A stretch of 64,000 bases of DNA from Polytrichum commune (lineage: Eukaryota; Streptophyta; Polytrichopsida; Polytrichales; Polytrichaceae): assembly GCA_950295325.1 (NCBI GenBank), contig OX485804.1, forward strand, positions 23,002,001-23,066,000. Direction: 5' to 3'. The stretch's first letter is position 1. Each line of letters starts with the position of its first letter. Both the position numbers and the translations under genes were made by a program. Below the pieces are notes generated by a model, which saw nothing but the letters and a program-made list of their open reading frames with translations, ran no database searches and was not told the origin of the DNA. This document shows, piece after piece, positions 25,687 through 38,400 of this stretch.

Positions 25687-26098
25687 CCCGGGGAGTGCAC
25701 TTAAAGTTAAGATTTTGAATACACGTGAGTGCGTTTTAATGGCATACCCCCTACAATACTTGGCCTTAAAATAGTTTTTAAATTAAGACTTTTAAAGTGC
25801 CAAATCATTACGTATATATCTATCACTTGGTATAAATTTCAGGACGAAAAGTTTTTAAAAATTATTAAAAAATGATAGAAGTTTGAACTAAAATGCATTG
25901 TTTTTTGCTTCAAAAATCAATTTAAATTTATTTACAATTGATTATTTTTTGAAATTTATACAACAAGAACTTTAGATTGTGTTTAACAACTTCATATTTT
26001 TTTTACAATTTTTAGATGATTTTTTAGTACATACATAGGGGGGTCAAAAGTACGCACTCACGTGATTCCTAGTCTTAACTTTAAGTGCACTCCCTGAG
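25687..26098. mobile_element. hAT-like MITE with 8-bp target duplication
   Basis: The 412-bp element is flanked by CTACAGTG at 25679-25686 and 26099-26106, an exact 8-bp direct repeat. The ends are inverted: the left CCCGGGGAGTGCACTTAAAG pairs with the right end, two changes in the first 14 bp. The inverted similarity extends some 50 bp through CACGTGAGTGCGT. The interior is A+T-rich and non-coding. An 8-bp duplication with short TIRs places it with hAT-type non-autonomous elements. Confidence 0.82.
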
Positions 26099-26106
26099 CT
26101 ACAGTG

Positions 26107-27589
26107 GAGAAGTGTAGCAGTCGGTCAAGAATTTCAACCGAAGACAAGGTTATCGGAGGCAACGGTGGTATGGTGTACAACATGGGAAAATAAATAAAAA
26201 GAATGCCTCAAGTTGGAGTTCTCCAAAGGCCCGCTGTTTTTCCCGAGGGTTCGAGGTTGCTCAAGAAACTTGACCTCTAGAGAACTTCCCTAGCAAAAAG
26301 TGTTGCTATGTTGGCATCTATATCATTTGTTCATTCATGCTTGAAATTACCCACTGGAGAAGGCTTGGCTGTAGTCGAAACCCTTGCTAGTGAAGAGCCC
26401 ATTTCGTAGCCAATTATATTGCTCCATTCCCCTAAAATTCTTGACCGGTGCACTTCTTCACCGTAGACTAGACCGACCCTTAGTTGAGGAAACCTTTTCG
26501 ATGAATTACAGAAAAGTCAACCAGAAAACATATTTTTGATTGTGCACAATTTAGTGGAAAACCTAGATGTGATCCTAGATTTTACAATGTGCTTATACAC
26601 GAGCAATTATGTGGAAATCAATCCGACGTGTAAGCATATTGTCAACATACAGACCCACCCTGTAAGAAATACTGTTAGCTGATAGATGTGGAATCATAAT
26701 CAGATGACTCAATCTTGCATCACATTTGGGGTACGAATTTGTTCCACTACATGGCTCCACCGCTATCATGAATTGTTACTAATTCTTGTTGGGTACTTTG
26801 GATTCAAAAATCTGGCAAGCCTTCAGCTAATAATTTGGCGTCATTGGGGACTCTATCTAGCTATTAGTACTCTCGAATTCAAGTGTGACTTGAGTGTCCA
26901 AAGGTACAACTGCGACTGCCCACACATGTTATGGTTTGTAACCTGTGCAGATTGGGAGGCTCGTATGTTAGTTAAAATAGGCCACCGAGCGTTTCCATTG
27001 GGACGTTTAGATGGTGGTGGAGTTGAATTGTCAAGGGCGTCCAAGAAAACCAATGAATTTTCCTGGAATTTGCAGCAAATATAGACTCAGTAAAAGTTTG
27101 ATACAAAAGCTTAGGGTTTGTACAAACGAATTTGTGGGACTCCAAATCTTAGTTGATTTTTTTTAAAGAAAGTCTTGTTGAGGGACATGGCTGAATGATG
27201 GAAGTTAGAGAAGGGGAAAAATCCGCATGAGGTTTGTCGATGAATAGGTCAAGCTCATTTCAAGTAAGAGAATAATTTGCTACTATCTAGTTGTTGAGAC
27301 ATGTGAGATTCAGACAAGTATAACACTATTGCATTGAGTGTGCAACCTCGTCAAACTGTATGACACTGAAAAATTGGTGGGAGCTTCTGATGTTGATAAT
27401 CAGGGGTGAAGAGTATGGAAGAATTCTGAACTACTTTATTTCTTAAACATGCTATCAAAAAATTTCTTTGGTGCTGATGCAACTTGCTCCACCATGTCAA
27501 ACATCTCGTTGATGTCTGCATTTGGGTCCTGATTATCCAAAAGAGCAACAGAGCAATAATTAGAATCTCCTGCAAAGTGGACATGGAAA
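26107..27589. other. No gene recognised
   Basis: Includes a 132-residue open frame at 26686-27084 (plus) that resembles no family I know and has no homopolymer or codon signal in its favour. TTTGGCGTCATTGGGGACTC at about 26834 is reminiscent of a retrotransposon primer-binding region, but no LTR pair was found. Confidence 0.35.
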
Positions 27590-27860
27590 ATCAAGTATGT
27601 CAAACGAACATGTGTTTAAAGAATTTGCACTATGTGCTCAAAAATGATAACAATTCTGGCTCAATAGTCAACATAATTGGAGGGACCTATATGACCATTT
27701 AATGAGCATGGTAAAGAATAAGCTACTTGTATGAGCTCCAAAAATTAAAAGGAAAGTGGCAATTTGGATTTGCTAACAATCTTGAACAAATCATGCATTT
27801 CATATCCTAAGAAATTATAAGGGACCATTCAAACACATCCAAAGGCCATACCATGGAAAA
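27590..27860 (+). repeat. Dispersed repeat family R1 copy
   Basis: Closely parallels 31120-31420: an ACTATGTGCTCAAAAATG-like start, CTCAATAGTCAACAT, ATGACCATTTAATGAGCA, ATGAGCTCCAAAAA, GGATTTGCTAA and a CATTTCATATCCTA end, in the same order. Confidence 0.7.
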
Positions 27861-28225
27861 TTGAAATTGAATTTGGTCTGGTCGCAGGCCTCCAAGTGTA
27901 GTGTAAAGACATACACGGCCAGGATCTCAACCAAATACTATTTCCTTACCATTCTATCATGTGGGCCCTTCTACACAAAAAATTATAAAAAATCATTAAG
28001 TTATAGTCGATCCTGTGTCAGGGTCTCTCAGTCTTGAGTTAGACTCCCTCTTTGGGGTGGGCTTGGCAGGAAATCCAGTAGAACATGAAACAATTTTTTT
28101 GCATGTCATATTGGACTCCATGTAGGTTTGTTCATCCATTCAAACTTGGTCCCTTAGGCCTTTATGCTCTAATGTACATTGAAGTGCCCGGTCTCGGCAT
28201 TTTCTGCCAATAAAATTTTCAATGC

Positions 28226-31200
28226 TCACGGGCCCTCAAGCTCTAGTGTAAAATGAGGAAATAGGTGTAGATTGTGTACCTTGAGGCCACCACCCTTGGT
28301 AGGGATGCCCCGGATTGGGGCTAACCGAGCACGTAAAGCAGCCATTGTATTGGTCAGAATCTGTTTCTCGCAAAGGCGTAGTTGTGCTGCAACTCTTTCC
28401 TTGGCCGTGTTTTTCTGTGGATTTCACATTCATGACACATATGTCAGATTCTACAACATGGCACCTGAGCAAACTGCTGATAAGGTTGGCGCTCAGACAG
28501 GTTCTATATGAAGTTCTTAGGTACCGTAGCAGTGACCCAAGTTCATCAACTAGCTTGACAAATTGTTTATGACATAAATAAAATTATAAACAAGCAAAAT
28601 AATGGAACCATGACAATGAACTCTGGACATTTAATCTTTTGAGCCAGGAGCAACAAACTAAGTGCATTCCATGCCATCTCCATCATATTTAAAGGAAACT
28701 GCCTAAACTCCTTTGTGAATCAGTGATGAAATCTTCTTGGGAGTTTTCAAATAAGTCTTAAGAAATGTGTTCATCCAAGTAAATAAAATATTTTGTCACT
28801 CCAGTGATAAACTAGCCTCACTCCTCTGGGTGCTGTAATTCAGATAGAGAGGAGCCAAACCTTGTTTTTAATAAATCGAAGCTCATCATCTACACCCCCT
28901 TCATAATTTCCCAGTCTGGTCCGGCATTCACCCATGAGGATCATGAGCACTTCATACTCATTTGCCTGCACAAATGCAATTTTTGATTGATATGTATTGG
29001 CAACTGCAAGAAAAATAACAGCACAAAGTTCTGGAATCAAGAAATCATCTTGAGCTTACTTATGGGCACTTTGTTTCTTGTGGGTCTTCATTGCCAAGTT
29101 GCTGGTTTTCACTAGGGTCCAAGACCAAAGAAACTCCAAGATTGAGCAATGTTATTGGTCGAGATAAAAAATTTCGGACCCAAGGAGTTTACACTAGGAG
29201 TGTTTTGGGACTCAGGTTTCTTTGACCTGGACCCTTAATGTCCCTGTTTTGAACAAATGGCAGTTTTAGAGCTCTCCACCACCAGCTACAACAAGATGAA
29301 AAATTGTATTCGGAAGCTGATCCGCTTACCAGAGAGGATATGACTTACTTGGTCAAGCATAATGTCTTTCTCAAAGACAATTTTAGAGAAGAGCGCTGGG
29401 TCTTGTAATCTTGACATCCGCATGTATGTCAATAGCTGCATAAACAATACTGGAGGTTCATGTCTCATTGTACTGAAAAAAGAGTCTCCTGCTACTGCAG
29501 CTTCGCGCAGTGCTATCTGAGCTATATAAACTTCGGTTCATGACTCATTTCTGAGCCCCTCATGAAATGGTACATATTGAAACAGTTGCAGAAATGAAAA
29601 TGGATGTATCATGTTATGAACCAAGCTAGAACCAAATCCCTGCTTCCTCCTCCGTGGTAAAATATGTGTTAAAGATGATCAATGCACCATCCAATATGCA
29701 AAATACATTGTTTGTTACAAAACATTGTGATCAGATACCCAAGAAGAAAACTAACCTGAGTAGGAAATCGATCCATATACAATGGGAAAGTTTGCGGTGC
29801 ACTCAGACCAGCTTGCTGTAGTATTTGCTGCTTCAAAACTTGCAGCCGGTCCCCAACAACTAACCCAACCTGTAGATTAAATTTTCATTGAGTTTGGACA
29901 ATTTCTTGAGACGAGTCAACTGACTTAAGTTTTAGACCAACAAAGATAAGGGACTTCTATATTCCATCATCCAAGAAAGCTAAGCAAAGCGTTGGATCAC
30001 TCGCACGCTAGGCCTTGTAATTTATTTATTTATTTATTTAGTTTTTTAGGATTGCTTCCTCACCATATAAGACCTTCATAGGACCACAATAGGGGATTTA
30101 TCATCGTAATTGGGGGGGGGGGGGTCTCTATATAGGTATCATACTAATTAACCTCCCCCCGTGCAACAGAAAAGTAAAGAAAAGAATCAAAAGTACCAGA
30201 GAGGGCCACATGAATAAACATGAAGGACATAGTTTATTATAGAAGCAAAATGCAAAATCACATACGGCTATTAACAACTGTACACAGTATATGGGCTAAA
30301 AAGGTTGGAGGGAGGCACCCAGTGGCTCACCTCAAGTTGAATAAAATCCTTCGTATTGGAGGTGTCAACAAACCCATAGCTGCAAATGCAACACTCAAAA
30401 TCAATGTCACATGGTGTTCTTGCACCATCTCGTGGCTCCATAACTGACATTGGTCTTCTTCTAATACTTTGCCATTTGTTAAGATTTGCCATCATCTACT
30501 AGATATATGAGATACAGTGTTGTACAAATTATCAGAATAGTGCAAATACATACGTAATAAGAAGATCGGAGTTGGCGCGTTCCTGGCCATATGATGCAAA
30601 CACCTGCTCCCCTTCTTTATAATCCCTGTCTACTTTGAGCACAACCTGACAATCCACATTGCCCAGCACCAGATTACCTAGGTCAGATTCGATGATCACC
30701 CTATTTTCGAAGCTATGTGTGGAAAATCTTATGATTTAATGTATGCCCTGCAGATCACCTGAGTCACAGGGTGCTTCTGTACGAAGTTTTAATTTGGCGT
30801 CCATGTTAATGTAAACCATATAAATTGAAGAAAATGCAGAAGAATACGAATAAAGAATCTAGAAAATTGAAAAGCTTAGTTCAAGTTACAGTTTAGTATA
30901 AAATTGGACACTTACTGACTGATCCTCCACGCTGTAATCCAAGTATGCTTGAGAGGAAGACCGGTGATTTGCTGCATCAGCATATGGCACCTATTCATAT
31001 CAAGGTTTCAGAACATAAGTATTAAAATGGAGGGATACAACACTGAGGAGCTATAATATTGTTACAATGACAGATGCAAATATCATAAGGTAGATGGCGT
31101 TAATCCAACATACCAATAATTTGGACATATCTCAGTGGTATGTGGTTAGTTGTGGATCTAAAAACAGACACTAAATAGATGTATTTAGAAAAAGGTTGGA

Positions 31201-34200
31201 CTGTGTGCTCAAAATATGCTAACCATTCTAGGCTCAATGGTCAACATGGATGGGTATATGACCACTTAATGAGCACAAGAATTTCAATTTGATAATGAGT
31301 AAGATAATCATATGAGCTCCAAAAACAGTGAGGCAGATGGCTGCAGGCACAATCTGGATTTGCTAATCATCTCGCACTAATTGCGTGTTTCATATCCTAC
31401 GAAAAGTGGGTGCAGAGAGAAAAGCATCTGAAAAACACATGTCTTCCTTAACTTAGCAGTAACCCATATAATTCATAAGCCTAAATGAGAGTTTATGATT
31501 CAACTGAAATGGGGTTATTAAAGTAGGGCACCAAAAGCCTACTGTCTACTTAATTCCATCATGCAGATTGAGTAAAAGCCAAATATCTGGAAATCCAACA
31601 TATGGATTCCCCCTCTCATTTTTGTTTGTTTAAAAGTAGCCACTCACCAATGCAAAGAGGTCAGCAGTTGGTAGATATACAGCTCGAGATATAATAACTG
31701 CAAATGCTGTTATGAAGGCCTCCTGTGAGAAGTGTTCCCGAGGAAATGTCTGCATGCCAACAAACCGGATTTTATATACCTTGAGGTTATTATCCATGAC
31801 AGTTACATGGCTTGCTATTGAATGAATCATAAGAATGAATTTCAATGCAAGACAGATGGAAGCACAGACCTTAGGATCTCTCTCGAAAAATGGTTGTAGG
31901 TCTTCATGTTCTTGTTGTAGAGCTGCGATCCGTTGCTGTACCTCCGCTGTTCAAATTGAATGGAGGCCACTTTATCAACAACAGCCACGTCATCATTCAA
32001 GTCATGATGAAGGCATCTGATAATACGTCATCATCTCTTGAACTAATTTTGTGACAAACATTTTTTATCGACAACAGCCACGTCATCATCCCATTGAGAT
32101 TACATTTACTGCTATGGTTAGCCAGTTCTTCGTTTCCCTCAGATAGTAGGTAAACAAGAGGAATAACTTGTTTTCAAACACAATCAAAAACGCTAAAAAT
32201 GCAACCCTCCAGTTTGTGTTTGGAGAATCCTCTCCTCCACAAGCGGTCTCAGTGGTTGCCTTCTCCTGCAACTCACAACAGAGCTTGCTACGAGATCAAT
32301 GAGTGCCTTGCACACCTTGAGAATGAATGATAAGAATCACCTGAGAGAAAGTGGTATTTTGGTGGTTTGTGCATATTCATAGAATATTCCGCATATTTCA
32401 TGAATATTTACAAATGAGACATTAAATAGGATCCTATCTTTTATTACACCTAAATTTCCAGTGAACAGGAGTGATCCCCTTGGGGAATTACCAAGAGCAG
32501 GAGATCCTTTAAGAAGCTGTTGTTGTTCCTCAGGTGTCCACAATAGAGGACTTAGAGTACTCTGAGGGAACATCTTCAAATATGGTTGCCATGGCGACTT
32601 CTCGCCTTGGATGCGCTCATACATAAGCCAAAGAGTGAGGCCTATCAAATCATCTCTTCCTGTCCAACCCCACAAACCGGACATCACATAGATTCATATG
32701 AATGGTTGCAGAAGACACTTTGCAGGTGCAGCAAATATTATGAAATTCAAGCATCTAAGTTCTTCAAGAACTTTGGAACTATGCCCCTCAGATTCCTTCA
32801 GGTAATGTAACTCTTTGGAACAGGATGAATGCTTATACGAGTGGTGAGAAGGAAGGAAATATTACCTGCAGCAAGAGCAGAAAGTACTGGATGATTGACA
32901 AGATCTGCACTTGTAACTGTATAATTCTCTGGCACTTTCAACGCCACGTCCCCTGCCTGATCCAAGTCGAATACCCAGATATTAAAAAATGAACAGATAT
33001 AATGTGCACAAGTCCCTTGTTATGCAATTCAAAACCATCAGTTTTTTCGCCCTTGAATACGAACCTGTAGGTCACGGCCTGCTGCCAGTCCAATGCCCTC
33101 CTCTGCAAAGCTTGCCAGCTTCACATTCTGCATTAGGATTTCAAGTTGTTATGGAAATTTGACAGGGAAGAACGCAGGGTATTTTTCAAAGAAAATATGG
33201 GAGTCTATACCAGTCTATACCAGTCTAGAGAGTTGTGCTCACTGTACAAGTTAGAAAGAGAACCTAGCATGTTGGAGACGAAGAATTTACAAGTGCTGGT
33301 AAAGTTGGCGTACGGGGTGGGTTTTTAAGTGTAAGTCAGACTTTGTTGTGCACAACTGTGCTAATCTGTGTCAATTATCACAATGATGTCCAAAATTGGT
33401 GCGCCCCATTCACCTCACATTGCTCTTCTTTTCTTCCGAATATTTCCGTTGCAAATGTGACCGTAATTGGCAAAGAATCACACTTTGCAGCGTTACGACC
33501 AGCAACTCTTAATACCTCAAAACTTGTCTTCACCTATCCCGAATAATCACTCGCCCAACCAAAATGATCCAGAGAACTGGGACGACCATGGGGGATAGCA
33601 AATTTTCATCGGGAATATATATTGTGCACATCATTGAGGAACTTTATATATAAACAATCTACTGGCCATAACATATGACGTAATTTTCTGGTTGAGGTGG
33701 ATGTGGTTAATTGTGTGGTTTGTCCTAAGAAACTTCCACCAGGTGGAGAGGCATAATCTCTCCCCAATGGAAATTACAACACAAAACATCACAAAGTCGT
33801 CGTGGATTGCCATTCTCATCTTTCGGAAGGAAACAAAGTATTTATGCACATCATGGAGGGAATTAGATTTATGAACAATCTGTTGGACCGTATAGTGTTT
33901 TCTGAATGAGGTAAATGTGCTGGACTGTGTGGTTCATCCTAACAAACTTCCACGTAATAATATCATCCCGTAATCTCTTCCCAATCGAAACTACAATACA
34001 AAACATCACGAAATCGTCGTCGTTTGTACTTTTCATCTTTCGAAAGGGAAGAGACTATTTATGCACATGAGTGTGGAAATTAAATTTTGTACACAATCTG
34101 TTGGACCGTATAGTATTTTCTGAATGAGGAGGATGTGCTGGACTGTGTGGTTCACCCTAACAAACTTCCACATAATAACATCTTCCCATAATCTCCTCCC

Positions 34201-34580
34201 AATGGAAATTACGATCCAAAACAGATAGCAAACAAGCAGTGAGCAAGTAAAGGTTTAGGCATGTGTTGGACCTGCTCCGGGAAGCCTTGTTTGGTGAGCC
34301 AGTCCGTGAGCTGGTGCACGGTCATCACATGTAGCATAGCATTGCCATTCCCTGACAAACTACACCGAGTAGTAGTCGTCACTCCCCTCCTCCTCCTCCT
34401 CTCCTGTCTCTGCTGCGTCTTGCTTGTGGACAGCAGCAACCTAATCTCAGGGCATGAATTCCTCCCCTTCCATACGAAGGTGGCACAAGAAGGGCGCCCA
34501 GAGGGCAAGAAGTGGGCGGCTTTGGAGGAAGAAGAGGTGGAGCAGCAGCAGGAGGAGCTCCCCACCACCACACACTCCAT
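28226..34580 (-). CDS. SET-domain protein methyltransferase, chloroplast (Rubisco LSMT-type), 13 exons
   Basis: Lysine methyltransferase of the plant Rubisco large-subunit methyltransferase type; the substrate cannot be inferred. Exons: 34580-34272, 33127-33065, 32956-32866, 32659-32492, 31946-31870, 31749-31648, 30990-30916, 30645-30554, 30379-30331, 29869-29756, 29435-29349, 28965-28861 and 28399-28226. All introns are GT-AG and phases fit, giving 501 residues, normal for the family. Residues 1 to about 80 are rich in S, T, C and R with no acidic cluster, like a plastid transit peptide. SET pieces follow: LTDWLTKQGFP (about 93-103), FAEEGIGLAAGRDL (about 110-123), DLIGLTLWLMYE, LSPLLWTPEEQQ, the VPYADAANH motif (271-279), GEQVFASYG (307-315), NSDLLI and YGF (327-329). 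Residues about 343-485 form the helical LSMT substrate-binding domain. The start is the ATG at 34580; upstream TTG is not needed. The first intron contains tandem repeats. The exon at 30645 could begin upstream, but this acceptor gives the family spacing. Confidence 0.9.
31120..31420 (+). repeat. Dispersed repeat family R1, copy inside an intron
   Basis: Lies in the SET-gene intron between the exons at 31749-31648 and 30990-30916, in antisense orientation to that gene. It carries CAGTGGTATGTGG, AAAAGGTTGGACTGTGTGCTCAAA, CATTCTAGGCTCAATGG, CACTTAATGAGCAC and a GAAAAGTGGGTGCAGAGA end, matching the minus-strand copy at 22200-22560. Confidence 0.7.
33610..34220. repeat. Three tandem units of about 218 bp in intron 1 of the SET gene
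   Basis: Units are marked by GCACAT at 33626, 33846 and 34063 (spacings 220 and 217). Shared motifs in order are ACAATCTGTTGGACC, TTTTCTGAATGAGG, GGACTGTGTGGTT, AACAAACTTCCAC, ATCTC(T/C)(T/C)CCCAAT and ACAAAACATCAC. The last unit stops about 50 bp before exon 1. Confidence 0.8.
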
Positions 34581-34729
34581 CTCTCCACCCACCCACAATC
34601 CCTCCTCTCTGTTTCTTCAAACGTCGTCACCAATTCTCGAGCGTCAGCTTAAGTAACTTGAAGGGCGATTTGCAATTCTCTTCTCCTACTTCCTTTGCAT
34701 CGACCGCCTCCACTCCGAAGTTGGAGAAG
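34581..34729. promoter_or_regulatory. Putative divergent promoter / 5' leader region
   Basis: Only 149 bp separate the SET-gene start codon (34580, minus) from the first ATG of the plus-strand frame at 34730. The interval is CT-rich on the plus strand, typical of plant 5' leaders, and has no clear TATA box. Whether transcription starts here or within the coding ends is not visible from sequence. Confidence 0.4.
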
Positions 34730-34879
34730 ATGAAGGAAGCCAACAGTTTGACTGAGATTTTTGATGATACTTTGCCTTATCCAAGAATGTATTCGCAGAG
34801 GATTCCACCGAGTCCTGAGTATGCAGTTGATGATTGTGGTGAAGCATCTCCAACACTCCTCGCTAAACTTCCACACTAA
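34730..34879 (+). CDS. Hypothetical short protein, possibly a first exon or gene remnant
   Basis: A 49-residue frame opens with ATG after a CT-rich leader, begins MKEANSLTEIFDDTLPYP, and ends at TAA. The composition (acidic, proline-rich, no low complexity) looks protein-like, and it sits divergently to the SET gene. No family is recognised. The frame next to it (plus, to about 35009) reads DYEGHQIINVLKDNGLW before running into the SINE array, so this may be a gene disrupted by the array or an upstream frame with a missed splice. Real translation is unproven. Confidence 0.3.
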   Translation: MKEANSLTEIFDDTLPYPRMYSQRIPPSPEYAVDDCGEASPTLLAKLPH

Positions 34880-34952
34880 GGAAAAGGACACGTTGGTAGA
34901 TTACGAAGGTCACCAAATTATTAATGTGTTGAAAGATAATGGCTTGTGGTCC

Positions 34953-35470
34953 GAAAGGACCCTAATTAAACTACCGGACAATAGTGGAGAGGTACCCCAA
35001 ACTGAATGAAGTTGGCAATTCGGTTCCCTGTTGTGAAATCTTCTCTCTACTTGTTGATGGAAAAACTAGTCTGAAAGGACCCTAATTAAACTACCGGACA
35101 ATAGTGGAGAGGTACCCCAAACTGAATGAAGTTGGCAATTCGGTTCCCTGTTGTGAAATCTTCTCTCTACTTGTTGATGGAAAAACTAGTCTAAAAGGAC
35201 CCTAATTAAACTACCGGACAATAGTGGAGAGGTACCCCAAACTGAATGAAGTTGGCAATTCGGTTCCCTGCTGTGAAATCTTCTCTCTACTTGTTGATGG
35301 AAAAACTAGTCTAAAAGGACCCTAATTAAACTACTGGACAATAGTGGAGAGGTACCCCAAACTGTATGAAGTTGGCTGTTCGGTTTCCTGCTGTGAAATC
35401 TTCTCTCTACTTGTGGATGGAAAAACTAGTTAGGTGATCACATGCGCCTCCTGTGTTCCAAAAAAGAAAA
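34953..35470 (+). repeat. Four tandem 120-bp units of a tRNA-derived SINE, then its A-rich tail
   Basis: Period is exactly 120 bp: units start at 34953, 35073, 35193 and 35313 with only a few substitutions. Each unit carries the A-box-like AGTGGAGAGGTAC and the B-box-like ATTCGGTTCCCTG of the SINE at 5060-5205. The last unit alone continues into ACTAGTTAGGTGATCACATG, CCTCCTGTGTTCC and an A/G-rich tail, matching the SINE 3' end. This indicates a complete SINE preceded by head-to-tail copies of its body. Confidence 0.85.
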
Positions 35471-38400
35471 GAAAAAGATAATGGTTTGGGACGCATGGGG
35501 CCTATGCAAACTCGTCCATCGTGGATGGCAGGGCTCTAGTCAAATCAAGTCCCTTACAAGGTTTAGGGCCGATTTCTTCACACTCGACTCCAGTATTCTA
35601 GGTCAGTTCAGGGTCTTAGATGTCATTTCCAGAGTCACAAAATAGAACTTTAAATGATGTATTATAATTCATTACGTTTTCACCTTTGCAATGCACAATT
35701 TTATGTAAATAGCACAAACCCATAGCCAAAGATGACCTGGTGAAGGTCGATGAGTGTTATACAAGTGGTTTTTGTTTTTTTTGTTCCCCCCCCCTATTCA
35801 CTATATATTAGATATTGTATGTGAAGAGCTTTGTTGTAGCTCGTAGGAGGACGACATGTGTATGATATCAAATGAGTGTCAAATTTAGTGCTCATTATGT
35901 TGTGAGGGCTGCTTGCTACGGTTTATATTCATTGTGCTCGTGTCCAATGAAGACGCAACATGTCAATGAGATCTGAGATGGTGAGCACTACGTAATGCAA
36001 CTTCCAATTCACGCATTTTAATATTTGGATGATCTGCAAATGTGGACGGTGAAGCCATGCTCAATTACAAAGAATGGTGGAGCCCATTTTGAATTGATAT
36101 TAATGTCCAAAAATAAAGGCTAGGGAGCTATAATTCAACCACATTATTGAGTCTCCGTCCTCAAACTACATCGATTGTTTGAGCATGTAGTCTAGTTTCT
36201 TTTAAACACATATTACTTTGGTGTCCATATTTGAATCCATTGTTGAACACACCCACCCACATGTATATATCCAATCAAAATAAGTAATTGAATTGGGCTT
36301 GCTCACCTTATCCTTACCTCCACCTTGTTAGGGTGTATTTCCATCAAATATTTCAAAATTTTACCTCCAAAAATGAAAATGATGTGACCGTGCGGCTAAG
36401 GGAGCTATACAAAATGAAAATAAGAAGGGGAAACTACACTAAATATGATTCTTAATCACTAATTCTAATTTTATTGCTCATTGATGCTATTTGTAAACCA
36501 TGGTGTAGTGTCACCAACACTAAATGTTTACCCAACATTATTTGTCATTCCTTGTAATTTTTTGGGGGTAATTGTAGATATACAATTTTGCAATTACTAT
36601 CACTTACAAAGTGATATTTCATCTAAATTTCATTAATCCATGATAATATGTCGTCACAAGTTGCTGACAGGAGAAGGTAGGGTTTTGGTGAATGGAGGAA
36701 CTCGTCCATCATCCACGACAATATTTGTTCACTTATTCATAAAAGTGTCATCCAAAAAGTAACCATAGTGACATAAAATACCATATGACCCTAAATAACA
36801 TATTTAGTGTAGCTCAACATGCTTCTAACCTTAAAAACCTTTTTAATCTTGTTTCATCAACTATGAACCGAAGTTCATCCACATGGAACCAAATTTCATT
36901 CACAATGATTGAAATTTCATTCATGTGTTCCACACAACTCTTGCTATTTTTAAACATAAATATAAAGTTACCCTCTAAACAAACTCATCCTACAAAATAA
37001 AAATTATACATTTCAATTTTTATTTAGTTATTTTCCATAAAAATAAAATAAAATTAGCACAACTCATAGTATCAAATTTCATATATAAACTACTTATGAG
37101 CATTATAGTGACTAGTGTAGATCTAAGCATAATAAAAATAAAATATGTCTTACGAATATATTACACCCCACATTTTCTCTTGCACTCGGGGTTCACTCCC
37201 TTGTATTTATTGGGAACATGTGAGAACACAAGGTGTTTTTAAGGGGGGGGGGGGTTATTATGTTGGAGAAGGTGAAAAATGTGGACCCTACTATTTTTCC
37301 AACATTCATTATTTTTGAAGATCATGTGGGTATGTTAACTTGATATTATTCTAGTTTTACATGGGCATATAGTAGTTATAAAGTGTAGTTTTTGCTAATG
37401 TCATGTAAAATTTGACACTTACACATACAAGATCATAATTCCCACATCAATACATGTACACAACATGCATACACCATTTAGCTTCTTAGTATGCACTCTA
37501 TTCATTCAAAACATACACACATGGAAGTGGTGTTAAAATGTTTATGTTTAAAAACACATGAAAATGCTTCCAAAATTTGTGTTTAAATACACAATTGCAT
37601 ACATACTATAGCATTAGGACACAACCAATCAACACCAATCACAAAAATTGTTTAGGGTATACACATTCAAATATGAAGCAATTATTGTCATTGTTGAAGT
37701 TCAAGTGGTTAAAACCACTCAATTTACAATCCAACTTTCTGTGCTCAAGACAAAAATTCCAAACCCTAACTCTAACCCCAATGCTCTAAACAATACAATC
37801 TATCAAAAACATTGCCACAACCTCTACCTAAAATCCTACCCAAAACAATTCAATGAGCAACTTGAGGTTTTATACTTTTGCAATTCCTCATGCAAAACAA
37901 TATTGAAGTTCACCTCCACATCATAGTAAGAATCACATAGGGCATTCATGTAAACCCTCAACTCAATGACACTCAAGTGCGCTAATGGCTTAGACAACAA
38001 CCGCAAATTTGAGTCACTTTGATAAGTGGCAGTTCATCTTGAACCAACCTATGTTCTATACATACTATTTGCTTACGTACTCACTTGTTGTCACCCGCAA
38101 TGCCCCTCCACTGTTTGCCAGATCCCCAACATAATTTTACTTCTTTCGATTCAAGATCCCCAACGAAAGCAAATGGTTCCCCCCCCCCCCCCCCTCATTG
38201 GCATTAGTTTCATTCATTGCACTTAGTATCTGAATGCCTTCAGCCAATAGTGCTTGATGGTCAATTTCTGTTAAGACAATAGACTTCCCTTTAAAGATTT
38301 GTGATTGGGTAGGATCACTAAACTCCCTTTCTTTGGCACCAATTTCAAATATGTATGTTAGACATGAGGTGATTTAAATTTTTTTTGGCAAAGAGGTTGT

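Noticed and set aside
26686-27084. 132-residue frame and a possible retrotransposon primer-binding site near 26834
   Set aside because: No similarity, no LTR pair, and the motif match is partial.
30730-30755. An 18-nt exon (KHPVTQ) between SET-gene exons
   Set aside because: It would fit GT-AG rules, but leaving it out restores the family spacing between FLDY-like and VDRDY motifs.
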